Assembly (NCBI GenBank): GCA_028023455.1 | Contig: JAQFVV010000143.1 | Coordinates: forward strand, 162,001 to 226,000 | DNA: 64,000 nucleotides | Source of the DNA: Epiperipatus broadwayi | Lineage: Eukaryota > Onychophora > Udeonychophora > Euonychophora > Peripatidae | Direction of reading: 5' to 3' | Shown here: piece by piece, positions 33,303-45,036 of the stretch | Position numbering within the stretch: the first letter of the stretch is position 1 | Layout of the letters: every line of letters begins with the position of its first letter | Notes under the pieces: generated by a model | What the model was told of the DNA's origin: nothing | The model's input: only the letters and a program-made list of their open reading frames with translations | Databases searched by the model: none | Translations under genes and position numbers: made by a program

Positions 33303-34595
33303 TAATAATGCATCATTATCATCAAAATTATCAATCCACTGCAGGATGAAGGTCTCTCCAAGTTCAATCCATCTTCTCTGATCTGTAGCATCTCTTTTCC
33401 ACATCACCCCTGCACACTTTCTTATTTCATCCATCCATTTCACATATAGTCTCTTTCTGGGTCTTTTACAATCTTTTGGAATCCAGTTTAAAATTTCAAT
33501 TGTCCATCTATTATCATCTCTTCTAGAAATATGTCCAACCCAACTCCACTTCAGTCTTTTAATTTTTTCAATGAGGTCAGTAACACCTGTTTGTTCTCTT
33601 ATGCATATATTGCATTTTTGATCTCTTCTTGTTACTCCCAACATGCATCTCACCATACTTCTTTGAGTGGTCTGAAGTCTCTGATTTGCCATTCTATTAA
33701 GTGTCCAAGACTCAGACCCATAAGTAAGAACTGGTAAAACACATTTATTAAAAACCTTCCTTTTCAAACACATGGACATATTTCCTTTTAGTATCAAGTT
33801 ATTTCTTCCAAAAGCACTCCAACCAAGTTTAATTCTATGATCAATTTCATCCATTATGTTTCCATCTGTATTAATAATATAACCAAGGTATTTGTAACTG
33901 TTAACTTCTTTTAATTAATCATAATCAATCTTTACTTTCATATTTTTACAAAATCCATTAAACATTACTTTAGACTTTTAACATTTATCTTTAGTCCTAC
34001 TTTCATCTGATAACTCCTGCAACATTTCCTGCAGCTCTAAAGTATTATATGCAAAAACAACTACATCATCTGCAAAATCTAAATGACTTAAATAATCTCC
34101 ATTTACTTTCACTCCTTTAGATTCCCATTTTAATCCACAAAATACTTTGCAGCAATGCTGTAAAAATTCTTGGAGATATGGAGTCACCCTGTCTTACACC
34201 CTTCTCAATGTTGACTTTCCCAGTATCATTATGTAATCTAATTGTTGCTGTTGCATTTTTATAAATATTCTTTAAAAATATGACAGTATCCTGGATCTAT
34301 ACCTTGATGATCCAATGCTTTGATCACTGAAGAAATGTGATAGAATCGAATGCCTTTTCATAATCTACAAATCCAATTCATAATGGCAACTCATATTCAT
34401 TTGTCCTTTCTATAACTTCTCTCAATACTTGGATATGATCTACTGTACTAAAACCATTTTTAAATCAAGCTTGTTCTTTTGGTTGGTGAAAATCCAATGT
34501 TCTCTGTAGACAAGTTGTGATTATCTTGGTAAAAAAATTGTATAAAACTGATAAAAGGCTGATAGGTCTGTAATTTCTAATATCTTTATATATGT
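33303..34595 (-). mobile_element. RTE-like retrotransposon, copy 2, 5'-truncated
   Basis: The minus strand carries the RT portion only: 'NYRPISLLSVLYNFFTKIITT' near the 5' break, then across shifts 'SHLDFADDVVVFA' (34120-34080, intact FADD), 'LGWSAFGRNNLILKGN' and 'VLTYGSESWTLNR', and the C-terminal block 'KWSWVGHISRRDDNRWT...' to 33246. The 3' tail is a short (ATC)n-like run at 33308-33325. It is close to copy 3 at 54 kb in sequence; homology ends near 34595, so the endonuclease half is missing, as in most incomplete reverse transcription. It interrupts the Penelope-like ORF. Confidence 0.85.
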
Positions 34596-34599
34596 ATAA

Positions 34600-37245
34600 G
34601 TAAAAACAAATATCTTTTATAATCCCAATTTCACTTAAAGTCTTTAAGAGTTCCATTTTTTTTTTTTTATCTTGATGAAATCTTTTAGAATGTTTTTTTT
34701 TTAAAAAAAAAAGATTGAAAATCTTTGGCAATTTAATTATAAAATCACAGAGGTTGAAAAAGAATTAGGTTTGGTAGAACAATAAATGATGATGAAATTT
34801 TATCTTTGAATCATTCCATTTATGTGGTAAACTTTAAGAAAATCATAATAAGTTGTTTTTCTTAATTTGCTAGCATTCCTAAGAAAATTGTTTCCAAAGA
34901 TTATATTTCCATCAGTTTTTAAATCTGGGTTAAAACAAATATATGTTGGTGTGTAACAATTTTTTAAATATTTGCTTTAATCTATAGCAATAAACAACTT
35001 TTGATGTATTAGTAATGGCAAAACAGTTTATAATTTTCCATATCAAAAACATTTTTAAATTTCATATTTTTAAATCCATTTTATTGAGATATTTTTTAGA
35101 TGTTTTGTTTATTTATTATGACAGTTGAGAGGTATGCAATTAATATTTTAAAACATTTAAATAAAATATTATACTTTAATAAAATTAAATATGTAATATT
35201 TAAATACAAGTATGCTATATTGTCCATACTGAAATTAATGTAATTTAGAAGGGATTAAATCTGAGTTCAAATCCTTCTAAATTAAAATTAAATGTACAAA
35301 TCACAATGTTCCCACAAATATTTATATTATAGATATTAAATAAATAATTATGCATTTACCATTCTCATAATAACTGAGATTTTATTTCCAATTTAAAATA
35401 ACTTGACCTAAATATTTTAAAATAGTATTTCTTTACATTTAAATATACATGCACATTCTCATTTAATTATTGCATTAAAAGTGTATGCCACTACTGTAAA
35501 TAGTTTTACCATTGTGTGTACACTAATATAAATATTGCTTTACTGATCCTATTTTAACTAATTTATTCACATTTATACAATATTATAAACATTAACAGCT
35601 TAAAGCTAAACTACCCAATAAATAATCAAAATTACCCCAAATCCAAAACTCAAACAGACTAGCCAAGAAAGTAAAATCTACAATACCACCAATGGTTTCA
35701 CTGCTACAAGCAGATTTTTCAAGTGTAAAGAACTAAAAAACAACAGCTTATTTATATTAAACATTACCCACAATTCCATGTATGTCCCATCCACCCTTGG
35801 AGTAATTTTGATACAATATTATGTATTTTATTAGTGTATTGCCTTTTTTTTTTTTAAAAAAAAAAAAAAGAAGTTATCTTTGTGCAGTTTTTAAAACTAA
35901 TGGAAAACTGCAATTTATCCAAAATTATTATATGAATTTCAAATATTATAAAAATACAGGCGAGACATCTTGGATTTTTTTTTTTAAATTTAGCTTGTTA
36001 TGATAAATTTAAGATATTATTTTTATAATAAACCAATAAAAATTTTGAAGTTATGTTTATTATTGCTTTAGAGATTCCAAATAACCACAACAATATATAT
36101 ATAAAGACATGAATAGTAATAGTAAAATGGACTTTTCCATTTTCACATCATATAGCAGCGTGATGTGAAATACAGATCATAAGCCCAGTGTAAGATATAA
36201 CTGGCAAATTGTATTTCAAGAAGTGATTGTTTATTTTAATATGTTTATATTTCCTTATTTTGTAGAAACAATAAATCAAGGTGCATTAATTAATATTCAT
36301 AACAACAAAAATGTATTCTTAATTCTGAACTGTTTTTGCATCTCTCTTGTCTTGGAACCTTCATGCTTTGCTTACCACCTTCCGCCGGCTCTATGAGAGC
36401 CTTTATTTTTGATAAATGTACTGTTTTGAGGGTCTACAATCAAAGATGTGTTAGTTGTTAAATTAAAACAAAATTAATAAATATCAATTGGTAAATTAAA
36501 AAAAAGGAATAAATTCTTATAAATTTCGTTAAGAAGCTTTATTTCAATTTGTGTTTTTTTTACTTATATTATGGCTTATGGCATGGAAAGTGACAAGATG
36601 CTCTTAACATTGTTATACTTTAGTTCAAACAGCAATTTATTTTTGTCAGCATTTTTTTTTTTTTTTTTGGTAAATAGTCATAATGATAAAAATTTGGGAC
36701 TTTCCTATCACAGAACATAATGCAGTGGACTATTTCCAAAGGTAAAAGATCTGGCCCTCCCAAAAAGTGTGCATTAATGGTCATGATATGATTGCATATC
36801 ACCAACATGAATGAAGTGTAAATATTGTATTTTTTCCTCATTTTTCCATTAACAAGTTAATCCAAAAAATAAAATAAAATAAACTATAAATATTATGATT
36901 AATTTTTCCACAATGATTTTTTTTTTTTTTTAAATAACAGTAAAAAAATAAATGAAATATAAATATGAAATACAATCTAGCAGCCATTTAAAAATAAACA
37001 TTGGGGGAGGGGGGGCTGTAGATTTATTAGAAATATGGGCTGCTATCTTGGTTTACTTGAAATTCACAATTACCAAAATTATATTAGCATATACATTAAA
37101 ATGTTAAAATAAGCATATGAAATATTTACTTGCATCATGCTTTTATTATTATTATTATTTCATTGTTGAAATATTATATACATATATATAATCAATAAAG
37201 TAAGTCATATATCGCATGACTTTTTTTAAGCTTGTATTACAGATA
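34600..37245. other. Spacer, possibly with the continuation of the interrupted Penelope-like element
   Basis: Just beyond RTE copy 2, 34720-34960 has a slightly protein-like plus-strand reading ('IENLWQFNYKITEVEKELGLVEQ', 'DEILSLNHSIYVVNFKK') that could be Penelope sequence resuming after the insertion, but no diagnostic block is present. From 35000 on I see only AT-rich DNA. T-run/A-run junctions occur at 34690-34712 and 35846-35872. Confidence 0.4.
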
Positions 37246-37246
37246 T

Positions 37247-37500
37247 GTAATATAGGGAGCATACTAATAGCTCTAACAAGCTATTATTGATAAGTGCAGC
37301 AAAAGAAAGCATATACAATCTCTATCTAGAATTATCCCTATCCTAGGACATTCAGACATAGCTCTTCACTGAGGTGAACCAAGAGCTCAAAAACAATCAG
37401 TCTAAAGATAGAGATAATTCTAGATAGAGATTTTAAATGCTTTCTTTTGCTGCACTTATTAATGAGCTTGTTAGAGCTATTGGTACACTCCTTATATTAC
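37247..37500. mobile_element. Hairpin MITE with about 90-bp arms
   Basis: The left arm 37247-37337 and right arm 37404-37500 are inverted copies containing AGTGCAGCAAAAGAAAGCAT and ATCTCTATCTAGAATTATC, with about ten differences between them. The ends begin GTAATATAGGGAG / GTAATATAAGGAG. The interior of about 65 bp is not coding. There is no other copy in the window. Confidence 0.8.
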
Positions 37501-37662
37501 ACACACATATATATAAATAGCTCCATTAACTGAGTCAAATACTCATTAATAATTAGATGTTGATCAGGAGATCATATAATATTGGAGATTCAAAGTAGAA
37601 AGCTATATAAGTTGCATTCAGTTGATTAAACTAAGATTTTTTTTCTATTATTTCTCTTAGCT

Positions 37663-37731
37663 AGGAATTGATTTAGAAACCTTTAGTTCTCAAGACACTA
37701 TTCTTCCACTGTGCTAACCTGCATAGAATTG
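37663..37731 (-). repeat. Degenerate tRNA-like unit, possible SINE head
   Basis: On the minus strand 'GGTTAGCACAGTGGAAGAATAG' (A-box-like) is followed by 'TTGAGAACTAAAGGTTTCTAAATC' with a weak B-box-like stretch. The internal 'TCTTGAGAACTAAAGG' is anticodon-arm-like. No 3' acceptor strand is present. A SINE relic is the most likely reading. Confidence 0.35.
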
Positions 37732-37734
37732 GAC

Positions 37735-38582
37735 CCATTCCTTATATAGAAACTATTAGTGTCAATACATCCAATTTGTCTATGGGCAATAATTAAATGG
37801 AACAATGCAGATCATTTAAGACAATTAATAGATAAACTTTTAATTTGTCAGATCTTAGACACAATCATTTTTTTAGTGAATAATCTTTACATCTAAGATT
37901 CTGAATTTTAAATCTGGATATGAATTCAAAGACTTTTACAAATAAGCCCAAGATTTTTTTCTGATAGTTAGTCAATTATCCAGTATTGATTGATAAATGA
38001 CTACCTAGAACAAAGTAGAATAATGTGAGGCAGTCAAACAAGTATCAATATGCTGTTTATAAAAATATAATTATATGTTGCAGCACTGGATGGAGGTCAT
38101 GTACACCTACAGAAGTTGTGCCCATGAATATACACTAATTAAAAGTTATTTAGTTGTTGGTTTTTTTTACATAATTTGATGTTTTCAAGAAATAAGATTT
38201 TTAAAATCAAAGCTTATCATATTGGTAAAACATGTCTGGCAAAACAGAAGAAACATTTTCATTCACAATAATCCTATTTCTTTTAACAATAAAAGAAAAA
38301 TAAGAGTAAAATTGAAAAATTTCCATTACATTATAATGATTTTAATAATTAATTCATCTGAAAAATCTCCTGATCAAATTTTATTTAACAGAATATTCTT
38401 AGGTTCTATTCAAAGCATAATTAGTGGAGAAGTTCCCCAAACTTCTTTCTTTAAGGCTTCTGAAACAGGATCTCAATTAATATACATAATCTGCTAAGAA
38501 ATTCAGATAATGTAGACTATTGTTTTAAAGTGTTCCATTTTCTTTTCATTTAACAGGATATTCCTCATATATTTAAATATTT
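37735..38582. other. AT-rich spacer, no gene recognised
   Basis: The 91-codon open frame at 38222-38497 (+) has no recognisable motif and a composition expected of AT-rich DNA; I do not call it a gene. Confidence 0.5.
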
Positions 38583-38797
38583 CAAATACATACAAGTGTT
38601 AGTAATACCACACAGGTTAGTATATGCATAACATTTCGTGAGGTATTATTTTCTCCTCTTCTTCAGGTGTTGCAGATCTGACCAGTGGCAGTACTAACAT
38701 GGAAATGGAATACCTGAAGAAGAGATAAGAACAATACCTCTTGAAACGTTGTGCATATACTAATCTGTGTGATACTACTAACAGTTGAAGGTATTTG
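38583..38797. repeat. Family F inverted doublet with CTGAAGAAGAG...GAAACGTTG motifs
   Basis: Two inverted copies of one body (38583-38668 and 38710-38797) flank about 40 bases of unrelated sequence. Each copy, read outward from the centre, has CCTGAAGAAGAG, a spacer of about 13 bases, CCTC or CTCTT, then GAAACGTTGTGCATATACTA or a variant. Single copies of the same body occur at 43.34-43.47 kb, where it is joined to a tRNA-like head, and at 41.46-41.57 kb. The family therefore looks like a SINE-type unit, here in tail-to-tail or head-to-head pairing. Confidence 0.7.
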
Positions 38798-38799
38798 GA

Positions 38800-40385
38800 A
38801 TATTTAAATAAAATTAAATTTTTCTAAAGGCATTCAATTCCTCATATACTGCCAAAATAAACTTTTTATAAAACCTCATTCTCATATTTCTGCAACTAAT
38901 TCTGTCATTTAAAAGTTGTTGCTAACTATCATTAATTTTGTTATTATTATTTGTTTTACAATTACAGTTTAATTAACTCTATTTCTTCATACATGTCAGA
39001 AAACATACAATATGAAGAATGTAACCTTTGACCAAGATTTAACATGACTTTATTATTTCCCAGATATTTTATTTTTGCAGCTATATTGTATAAAGAAATA
39101 ATATTAATTATAATTTAAATATTAATCTAGTCAATTTTTTCCCCAACTATTATTGTAATGTGAAAATTATAGTATGACAAGAATATAGTTATTTTAGTTT
39201 CGATTCGGTCTAAATTAACTTTTTTTTTAATCTGTTATCTATCGGCAGTCTGTTATATATTTCTTTTTCAAATATAAAGGAAGTATTTCCTTGAGGGTGT
39301 TCTTTAATTGATTTAATCTTTGATCTCAATTCTTATAATTTTTTTTTATAGATATTATTATAATTAAAAGTGTAAAATTATATCTAAATTAAAGTAATAA
39401 GTATTATTTTTGTCAAACAATTTTTTTATAATCTTGTAATTACTCTATTAATTGCACTTAAATATATATACTTTTAAAATGTAGTTAATTAATCTAAATA
39501 TCTATTTATGGTACAAATGATTGTTGGCATTTTACTCTTAAAAATTATTAACAATGTTTTGTTTCATCTTCACAGTGTGTTTTTCATGAAAAGTTTTCTG
39601 CTAAATATCTATGTTTATTGTTTTTACTTGTTTCAGGCAATTTCTATTTATTAATAGTATTATTACTGGGTCTTTAAAATGTTGGGTGATGGTTAGTAAT
39701 ATCTATGAGAACTATCAAGTTTGGGATGCCTGACTAACAATAGATGAAAAATTGACAATTTAAGATACTCTATTAGGAGCAAGTCCTTGGTAGTTATCAT
39801 GAACATTGAAATATTGAAATGAAGACTTCCTCATCTTATTTACAAAAGCTTTTGTTTATTAGCAAATAATTCTAACCAGTCAGATATTTACTCAGTATGG
39901 AGAGCAAGACACACACACATACATATATTCAGAGAGAGAGATAATGCAATCACCTGCTGTGTCCAATAATAAAAATTATTTTTTTCCCAGGGTCCAAACA
40001 AGATCATGCTCCTTTTTTCAGGTTCACTACCAATGAAGCTATGCATCAAGTGTTTATCAATAAATTGTTTAAACCACTAAACATCACATGATCATCATCA
40101 TCATTTCCACATTAAATTGTTATTGGAATAAAGTCCTTGTTTTTACTTCACCTTCAAGAATCTAGATATTCCATCTAGTGGCAAAATTAACATGGAAAAC
40201 TTCTTAAATATTAAATATACAATAGTAACGTTTTCCCATCACTATTTCTTTATTGGAGGGGAGGGGTATTCTGATAAAGAGGCTTTTATCATTCAGCTGA
40301 GTTAATTAAAGGCTTTTTACCTTACCTTAGTTACAAATATACAATTTAACTCTGAATTTTATTTATCAAGAGCATGGTACTATGT
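38800..40385. other. AT-rich spacer, no gene recognised
   Basis: Nothing was recognised except a short CA/GA microsatellite at 39909-39942 and a scrap of family A end sequence (ACATCACATGATCATCATC) at about 40081. Confidence 0.5.
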
Positions 40386-40386
40386 A

Positions 40387-40600
40387 ATTAAATAGAAAGG
40401 ATTTTCACTTTTTCACATATGTACTGTACTAATTTATATAAATTCAAAGATGCTGTGCTGAGTTCAGGAAAACTCTCAAACCCAAATACAAGATAGAGAC
40501 TTTATAAAGATAAGAGTGGCTGTCTTATCTTTAACCTAAAATCTGATTTATATAAGCCATTCTGAAGCATCTTGGTTTGAGAGAGTGAAGATGTTACTTT
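40387..40600. repeat. Family G repeat, copy 1
   Basis: A left arm (AGAAAGGATTTTCACTTTTTC through 'ctcaaacccaaatacaag') identical in most positions to that of copy 2 at 40683 is followed by a different ending ('TAAGCCATTCTGAAGCATC'), which recurs inverted at 42035-42185. The centre has its own small palindrome (AAAGATAAGAGTGGCTGTC / TTATCTTT). Confidence 0.65.
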
Positions 40601-40682
40601 GTTCACTTTTACATCCATTAGTTTCTTTCATATATTAACATATGCAAAATCTTTTGGTTTACTATATGTCAATTTCAAGAAT

Positions 40683-40938
40683 TAATAGAAAGGATTTTCA
40701 CTTTTTCACATATGTACTATACTAATTTATGTAAGCTCACCAATGTAGTGTTGAGTCCAAGAAAACTCTCAAACCCAAACATAATTTAGGTTAATGATAA
40801 GACAGTCACTCTTATCTTTATAAAGTCTCTAGCTTGTGTTTTGATTAGAGAATTTTCTTGTTCTCAACCCAACATTGTTGAGCTTATATAAATTAGTACA
40901 ACATATACGTAAAAAGGTGAAAGTTCTTTCTATTTAAT
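40683..40938. mobile_element. Family G hairpin MITE, copy 2
   Basis: The left arm 40683-40800 and the right arm about 40820-40938 are inverted and diverged by roughly 15%. The outer sequence TAATAGAAAGGATTTTCACT is mirrored by 'GTGAAAGTTCTTTCTATTTA'. It lies only about 80 bp after copy 1, in the same orientation. Confidence 0.7.
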
Positions 40939-40939
40939 T

Positions 40940-42000
40940 AAATATACATTTTATTATTAATAAAAATGCTTCATTAGTGACTAAAATACACAAATTATAA
41001 AATAATATTTTATAATAAAAATTTTATAGTTAGTTTAGAGAACAATTAGATATAATTAAGTGCTAAATATTTCAATAAAGCATAATATTTTACTTTATAA
41101 AAATGAAATAAATGTAGAGTAAAATGTAAGAGGGTTTCTCTCAAGTCGAATAAAATAATATTTTGTCAAAACTGAAATAAAGAGCAAATATTTCATAGAG
41201 TTTTCAAGTTTTATAAAAGTTTGGGATTAGCACACTATCTTCCAATAATATTTGAATAAACTCTAATCAAATACCTATCAGAACTATCATTTTAGTTTAT
41301 ATAAAATTGTATAATATGTAATTATCATCCAAGTTCTTGATAAGAGTTAATTTTTGTTAAAAAAATAAATAAAAATAATTAAATAAATATAAAGCATGTA
41401 ACTTGGACTTGAATGTCATATAATGTTATTTCCAAGCTAAATTTCAAGATAATTATAAGTTTGACTATTTTCATCATCTAGTTTGTTAAATATTTTTACA
41501 AAAGTTCTAACATTATAAACTTTTCAAAAACATTCAATTGTTAGTAATAACACATTGATTAGTTAAGTTTAAATAATATTTAAATTTTTCTAAAAACATT
41601 TAACAATTAAAACTAAAATACGAAAGATGCCATCATCGTAAATATTCAGAAAAAAATTACAAATAATCTATAACATAGTTTTCATGCAAACCAAACTTAT
41701 AGAATAATTCATTAATTTCATTTTGATTTATATATAACTAAATAATAATATTAATAAATTGTGTAATATTTATCAAAGAATGAATAAATAATCTATTTTC
41801 TAAATGCATAAAAATTAAAACTCTACAAGTTATGATTTAGACTGGGGGAAAAAATTGTATAAGTGAAAATACTTTGGTTAAATTCTGCAATACATATACT
41901 TCCTGTGTGTTTAGTAAATAATTATAACTACAATAGTTTATGTATTTCCAGTATAAAGATCGTAATATTAACTTGTTGTAAATCGCAAAATTTCATGAAT
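40940..42000. other. AT-rich spacer with a family F fragment
   Basis: At about 41460-41600 a family F body fragment is present ('GACTATTTTCATCATCTAG', 'CATTCAATTGTTAGTAATA'). Otherwise nothing is recognised. Confidence 0.5.
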
Positions 42001-42034
42001 GTTAATTTGTATAGAAAATAGTGGACTTAAACAG

Positions 42035-42185
42035 TGGAGAGAACAACAGCTTCACAGTCTCAAATCAAGATGCTTCAGATTGGCCTATATAAAGTGAAAA
42101 GTTAGGTTAAAGATAAGATGGCCATTCTTATCTTCATAAAAAAGTAGCTATCTTGTGTCATGGTTTGACAGGTCCCTCTATTGGC
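42035..42185 (-). repeat. Family G repeat, copy 3 (partial)
   Basis: From 'CTTCACAGTCTCAAATCAAG' through 'GTTAGGTTAAAGATAAGATGG' it is the reverse complement of the right half of family G copy 1, with small deletions. The extent on either side is unclear. Confidence 0.6.
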
Positions 42186-42663
42186 AAAATAAAGATATTG
42201 CTTGACTGTTATAAATTTCAAGGTGCATTGGGTACAGGTTAAAGCCTGTCTTAAAAGTATTTACATACACTTCCTGTGCGCTTAATAAATAATTATAACC
42301 CTACAATACTTATTTATTAATAATACGCTGCTACGTTGTGGTGAAACTTTTTTATATCATAATTTGTAGGCTTTTTTTTATATTCTAATTTGCAGACTTA
42401 GCGCTTTCAAAACCCTTGTTGCTCCATATTCATAGTCTTTTCAGATTATTAATGTTATATGCAAATGTATGCAAATTGCCTCCTATACTATCCATTTTTT
42501 TGAAATGGCAAAACAAGTGTCTCTTCTATTTATTGATTTGGCATCGCTGGTGACGAAACAAGCTTCCTTATTCAACCAACTATTGTCTCTAATATTCATA
42601 AATAGTCAACACCAATTAAAAGATAAATAAGTTAATAGAAGTATACTACAAGAGTTTCTAGAT

Positions 42664-43095
42664 CAGTGGTTCTCAATCTTTTTTAGGCCATACTCCATTT
42701 AAGCATCTCTAAAATCGTGACCCTCCCCCCCTTTTGTGACATAAAACTTTTTATTATTTAAAAAGTGAACTTCTATTTATTTGGAAGAAGCCTTAAAGGC
42801 TATTACCAAAGGACAGAGTTGAAGTACATTGGAAAGGTAAAGAGTAAAAGTTAACTAAACAGAAAAGATACTTTGAAGAAAATGGTGTAGAAAGAGAGAA
42901 ATTTAAAAAAAAACATTAGTAGCTTAATTTATGAATAATAAGATATAAAGCACAATTAGCAGGCTTTCAAATTTACTGTTAATAACTAAAAAAAAAAATC
43001 ACAAAAATTCACTATTAATAATTTTTCCTTGAATTGTTCTCTTAAAAATCAAATTACCCTCTTGTGGGGTGTGTGTTCCATGGTGAAAACCACTT
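42664..43095. mobile_element. hAT-like non-autonomous element, old
   Basis: The left end CAGTGGTTCTCAATCTTTTT is a close match to the ends of Charlie-type hAT elements. The right end is the imperfect complement (AGTGGTTTTCACCATGG on the minus strand). Subterminal 'CATCTCTAAAATCGTGACCC' and 'CCCTCTTGTGGGGTGTG' fit the same family style. No clear 8-bp duplication survives (left flank TTCTAGAT, right flank TTTTTAAA). The interior of about 430 bp has no transposase frame. Confidence 0.65.
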
Positions 43096-43319
43096 TTTTA
43101 AATATCGAAAATATACAATTAAAATGACTTAATTATTAAATCAGTAAATGAATTAGTTGTCTATTGATTTATATGTGAATAATTTTTCTTTTTAATAAAA
43201 AAAGTAAAAACTTTGAAATATTCTACTGTTAATTTTTTTTTTTTTACTTAAATATTTAATTTTTTGGCATCAATATGATTTTCATTATTATCATTTTACA
43301 TAAACACACTATTTATATT

Positions 43320-43565
43320 TACAACTGTATTTATATGTTGGACTATTTTCATCATCTGAGTATTGAATGTCTTTAGAAAAATTTAACTTTATTCAACTAT
43401 TCAAAATACATTCAACTGTTTAGTAATAGCACACATCGTTTTGAGGATATTATTCGCCCCTCTTCTTCAGGTGATATTACTAGCTTGGGAATCGAACCTG
43501 GACCCTTAAATTCTTGAGAATTGAATTTTAAGGTAACACTCTAACCAACTGAACCATCCTGCCAA
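43320..43565 (-). repeat. tRNA-headed SINE-like unit of family F
   Basis: On the minus strand, 43563-43485 has a good A box (TGGTTCAGTTGGTTAGAG) and B box (GGTTCGATTCC) at tRNA spacing. Between them is a self-complementary segment (CCTTAAA ... TTTAAGG). The acceptor stem cannot close, so it is not a tRNA gene. Directly downstream comes the family F body (CACCTGAAGAAGAGG ... ACGATGTGTGCTATTACTA ... CAGTTGAATG), running to about 43320. RNA polymerase III promoter plus body is the plan of a SINE. Confidence 0.65.
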
Positions 43566-43569
43566 GCAT

Positions 43570-44960
43570 TACTAATAAAGTTCAAATTAGCATTTAAAAA
43601 TAGTCAACTATGATTGAAGTCATATTAAAAGAACTAAAAAAAAATCCTATGCAGAAATCATCTTTTTATGTATTTATTAAGATTATTCAGAATTAAGTTC
43701 TAAAAAATAAATTTTCAATAAACCATATCCAGTAAGATAGAAATTTTAATGCCTGCTTGTTAAGTGATCTAAAATTCAATACTTGTCCATTAATTTTTCT
43801 ATACTATGTTAAAGATATCATCAATTAAGTGATCTGTTGAATAGCATGTTTTATAAATGTACTTCAAACAAAACTATTATTTTTAAACTGAAGATTTCCT
43901 ATAAAATAATGATCTCAAAATTATGAGATACATCTTATAAGACTGTATGTAAAGATCTCTTTTCCAAGACAAAAAAAACTATGATATGTCATTTATAGTT
44001 TGCCATTAATTATTACCTTTTAACACAATTTATTTTAGGTTAAAAGATAGATGGTATCATTCTATATTTCCATAGTTGTTAACTTTTACGTCAGTCAATG
44101 GAAGAGTCCATTATTTGCATTTCAATTAATCATATTTAAAATCATGATTATTTATTATTACTGTTTGATATATATATGTAATTTAAATAAAATTATTTTA
44201 AAAAAGAAAATAAAGTTTATAAAAAAAAATCTGTAAACTGCATATCTAGACATTTTGCAACACCCAGTACAGTTTTCAGCAAATAAACAAAATTTTCTTT
44301 TTTATATGTTGCAATTTTTTTTCATTCAATTCTAAAAACCATATTCTGTTTTCTTGCTGAAACTATAATTAATTGTCGTGGCTTTTACTTTTAAATCGGC
44401 AAGGTTTTGTTGGCTTGACTAAAATAAGCAGTAATAGTTTTTCTGGTTCATCCATTTTATTATATTATGATTTTGATTGCTAGCTTCTAACTCCATTTTA
44501 TTATGGCAATTATTCTAATATATTTCTATTAGCTTCAAATGAACTGAGCTCATAAGATGTTTTTATTTTCCTACAATTCTTTGAAATACTTGATAAAGTA
44601 ATGCCGGCTGTTTCAATAATTTTTTTGTTTCATTTCTGGATATAATGATAATAATTTGTGATTCATTCTTACAATTATTTTGTCAGTATTAGTCAATCGA
44701 AATAAGACTTGTTAATAAACATCACTTTTGGAAATAGGCTAAGTTTATATTAGAATAATTTTTGTGGGAGAGAACAAATAGTTTTCTTATTTTAGATGAA
44801 GTATTAACATTATTTTCATATTTCATTTTGATGAGAATTGAAATCTTTTTCAGGTAAAGTTGTATTTTATGATAACTATTTTTATTTTCACGTTAATAAG
44901 CTTTTCACTTATTAAAAAATTATTTTAATAATCTCCATACTTCCTCTTTCTTTTTTATAT
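43570..44960. other. AT-rich spacer with a family H fragment
   Basis: At 44039-44115 there is a copy of the small hairpin AAAGATAGATGG / TCATTCTAT followed by 'TTTTACGTCAGTCAATGGAAGAG', related to 58.82-59.09 kb. Nothing else is recognised. Confidence 0.45.
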
Positions 44961-44981
44961 AAAGATACAATAAAAGACAAA

Positions 44982-45036
44982 TGACCCCCAAGATGCATTT
45001 CATGCTGAAGCAGCACTCATCAGTTGGTCTACGTCA
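44982..45036 (-). ncRNA. Type I hammerhead ribozyme, copy D2, core intact
   Basis: Minus-strand order: stem I 5' strand (TGAC, internal loop, CCAA; 45036-45024), CTGATGA (45023-45017), stem II of 6 bp GTGCTG/CAGCAT with a CTT loop (one G-U pair), GAAA (45001-44998), a minimal stem III (one U-A pair beyond the A15.1-U16.1 pair, enclosing GC), cleavage triplet AUC, and stem I 3' strand (TTGG, internal loop, GTCA; to 44982). All invariant core nucleotides are present, and stem I has the internal loop that natural type I hammerheads use for tertiary contacts. Ribozymes with such very short stem III are known from Penelope-like elements and small retrozymes, where they process tandem transcripts. 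The family E arm adjoins at about 45165-45205. Confidence 0.75.

Noticed and set aside
34660-34712. T-run/A-run junctions (also 29900 and 35850) as terminators or integration scars
   Set aside because: Such tracts are common in this AT-rich DNA and show no consistent flanking sequence.
37140-37160. (ATT)n and similar microsatellites as CRISPR-like or regulatory arrays
   Set aside because: Simple sequence repeats without spacers; ordinary in animal genomes.
38222-38497. 91-codon plus frame as a gene
   Set aside because: No recognisable domain, no codon signal distinct from spacer and no repeat-family support.
38640-38760. Family F motif (CTGAAGAAGAG...GAAACG) as a definite hammerhead ribozyme
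   Set aside because: The boxes fit CTGANGA and GAAAC, but stem II is out of register by one or two bases and no stem I 3' strand was found, so it is reported only as a resemblance.
43485-43563. Functional tRNA gene on the minus strand
   Set aside because: A and B boxes are good, but the acceptor stem cannot pair and the anticodon arm is abnormal; the unit continues into a repeat body, so it is a SINE-type head.
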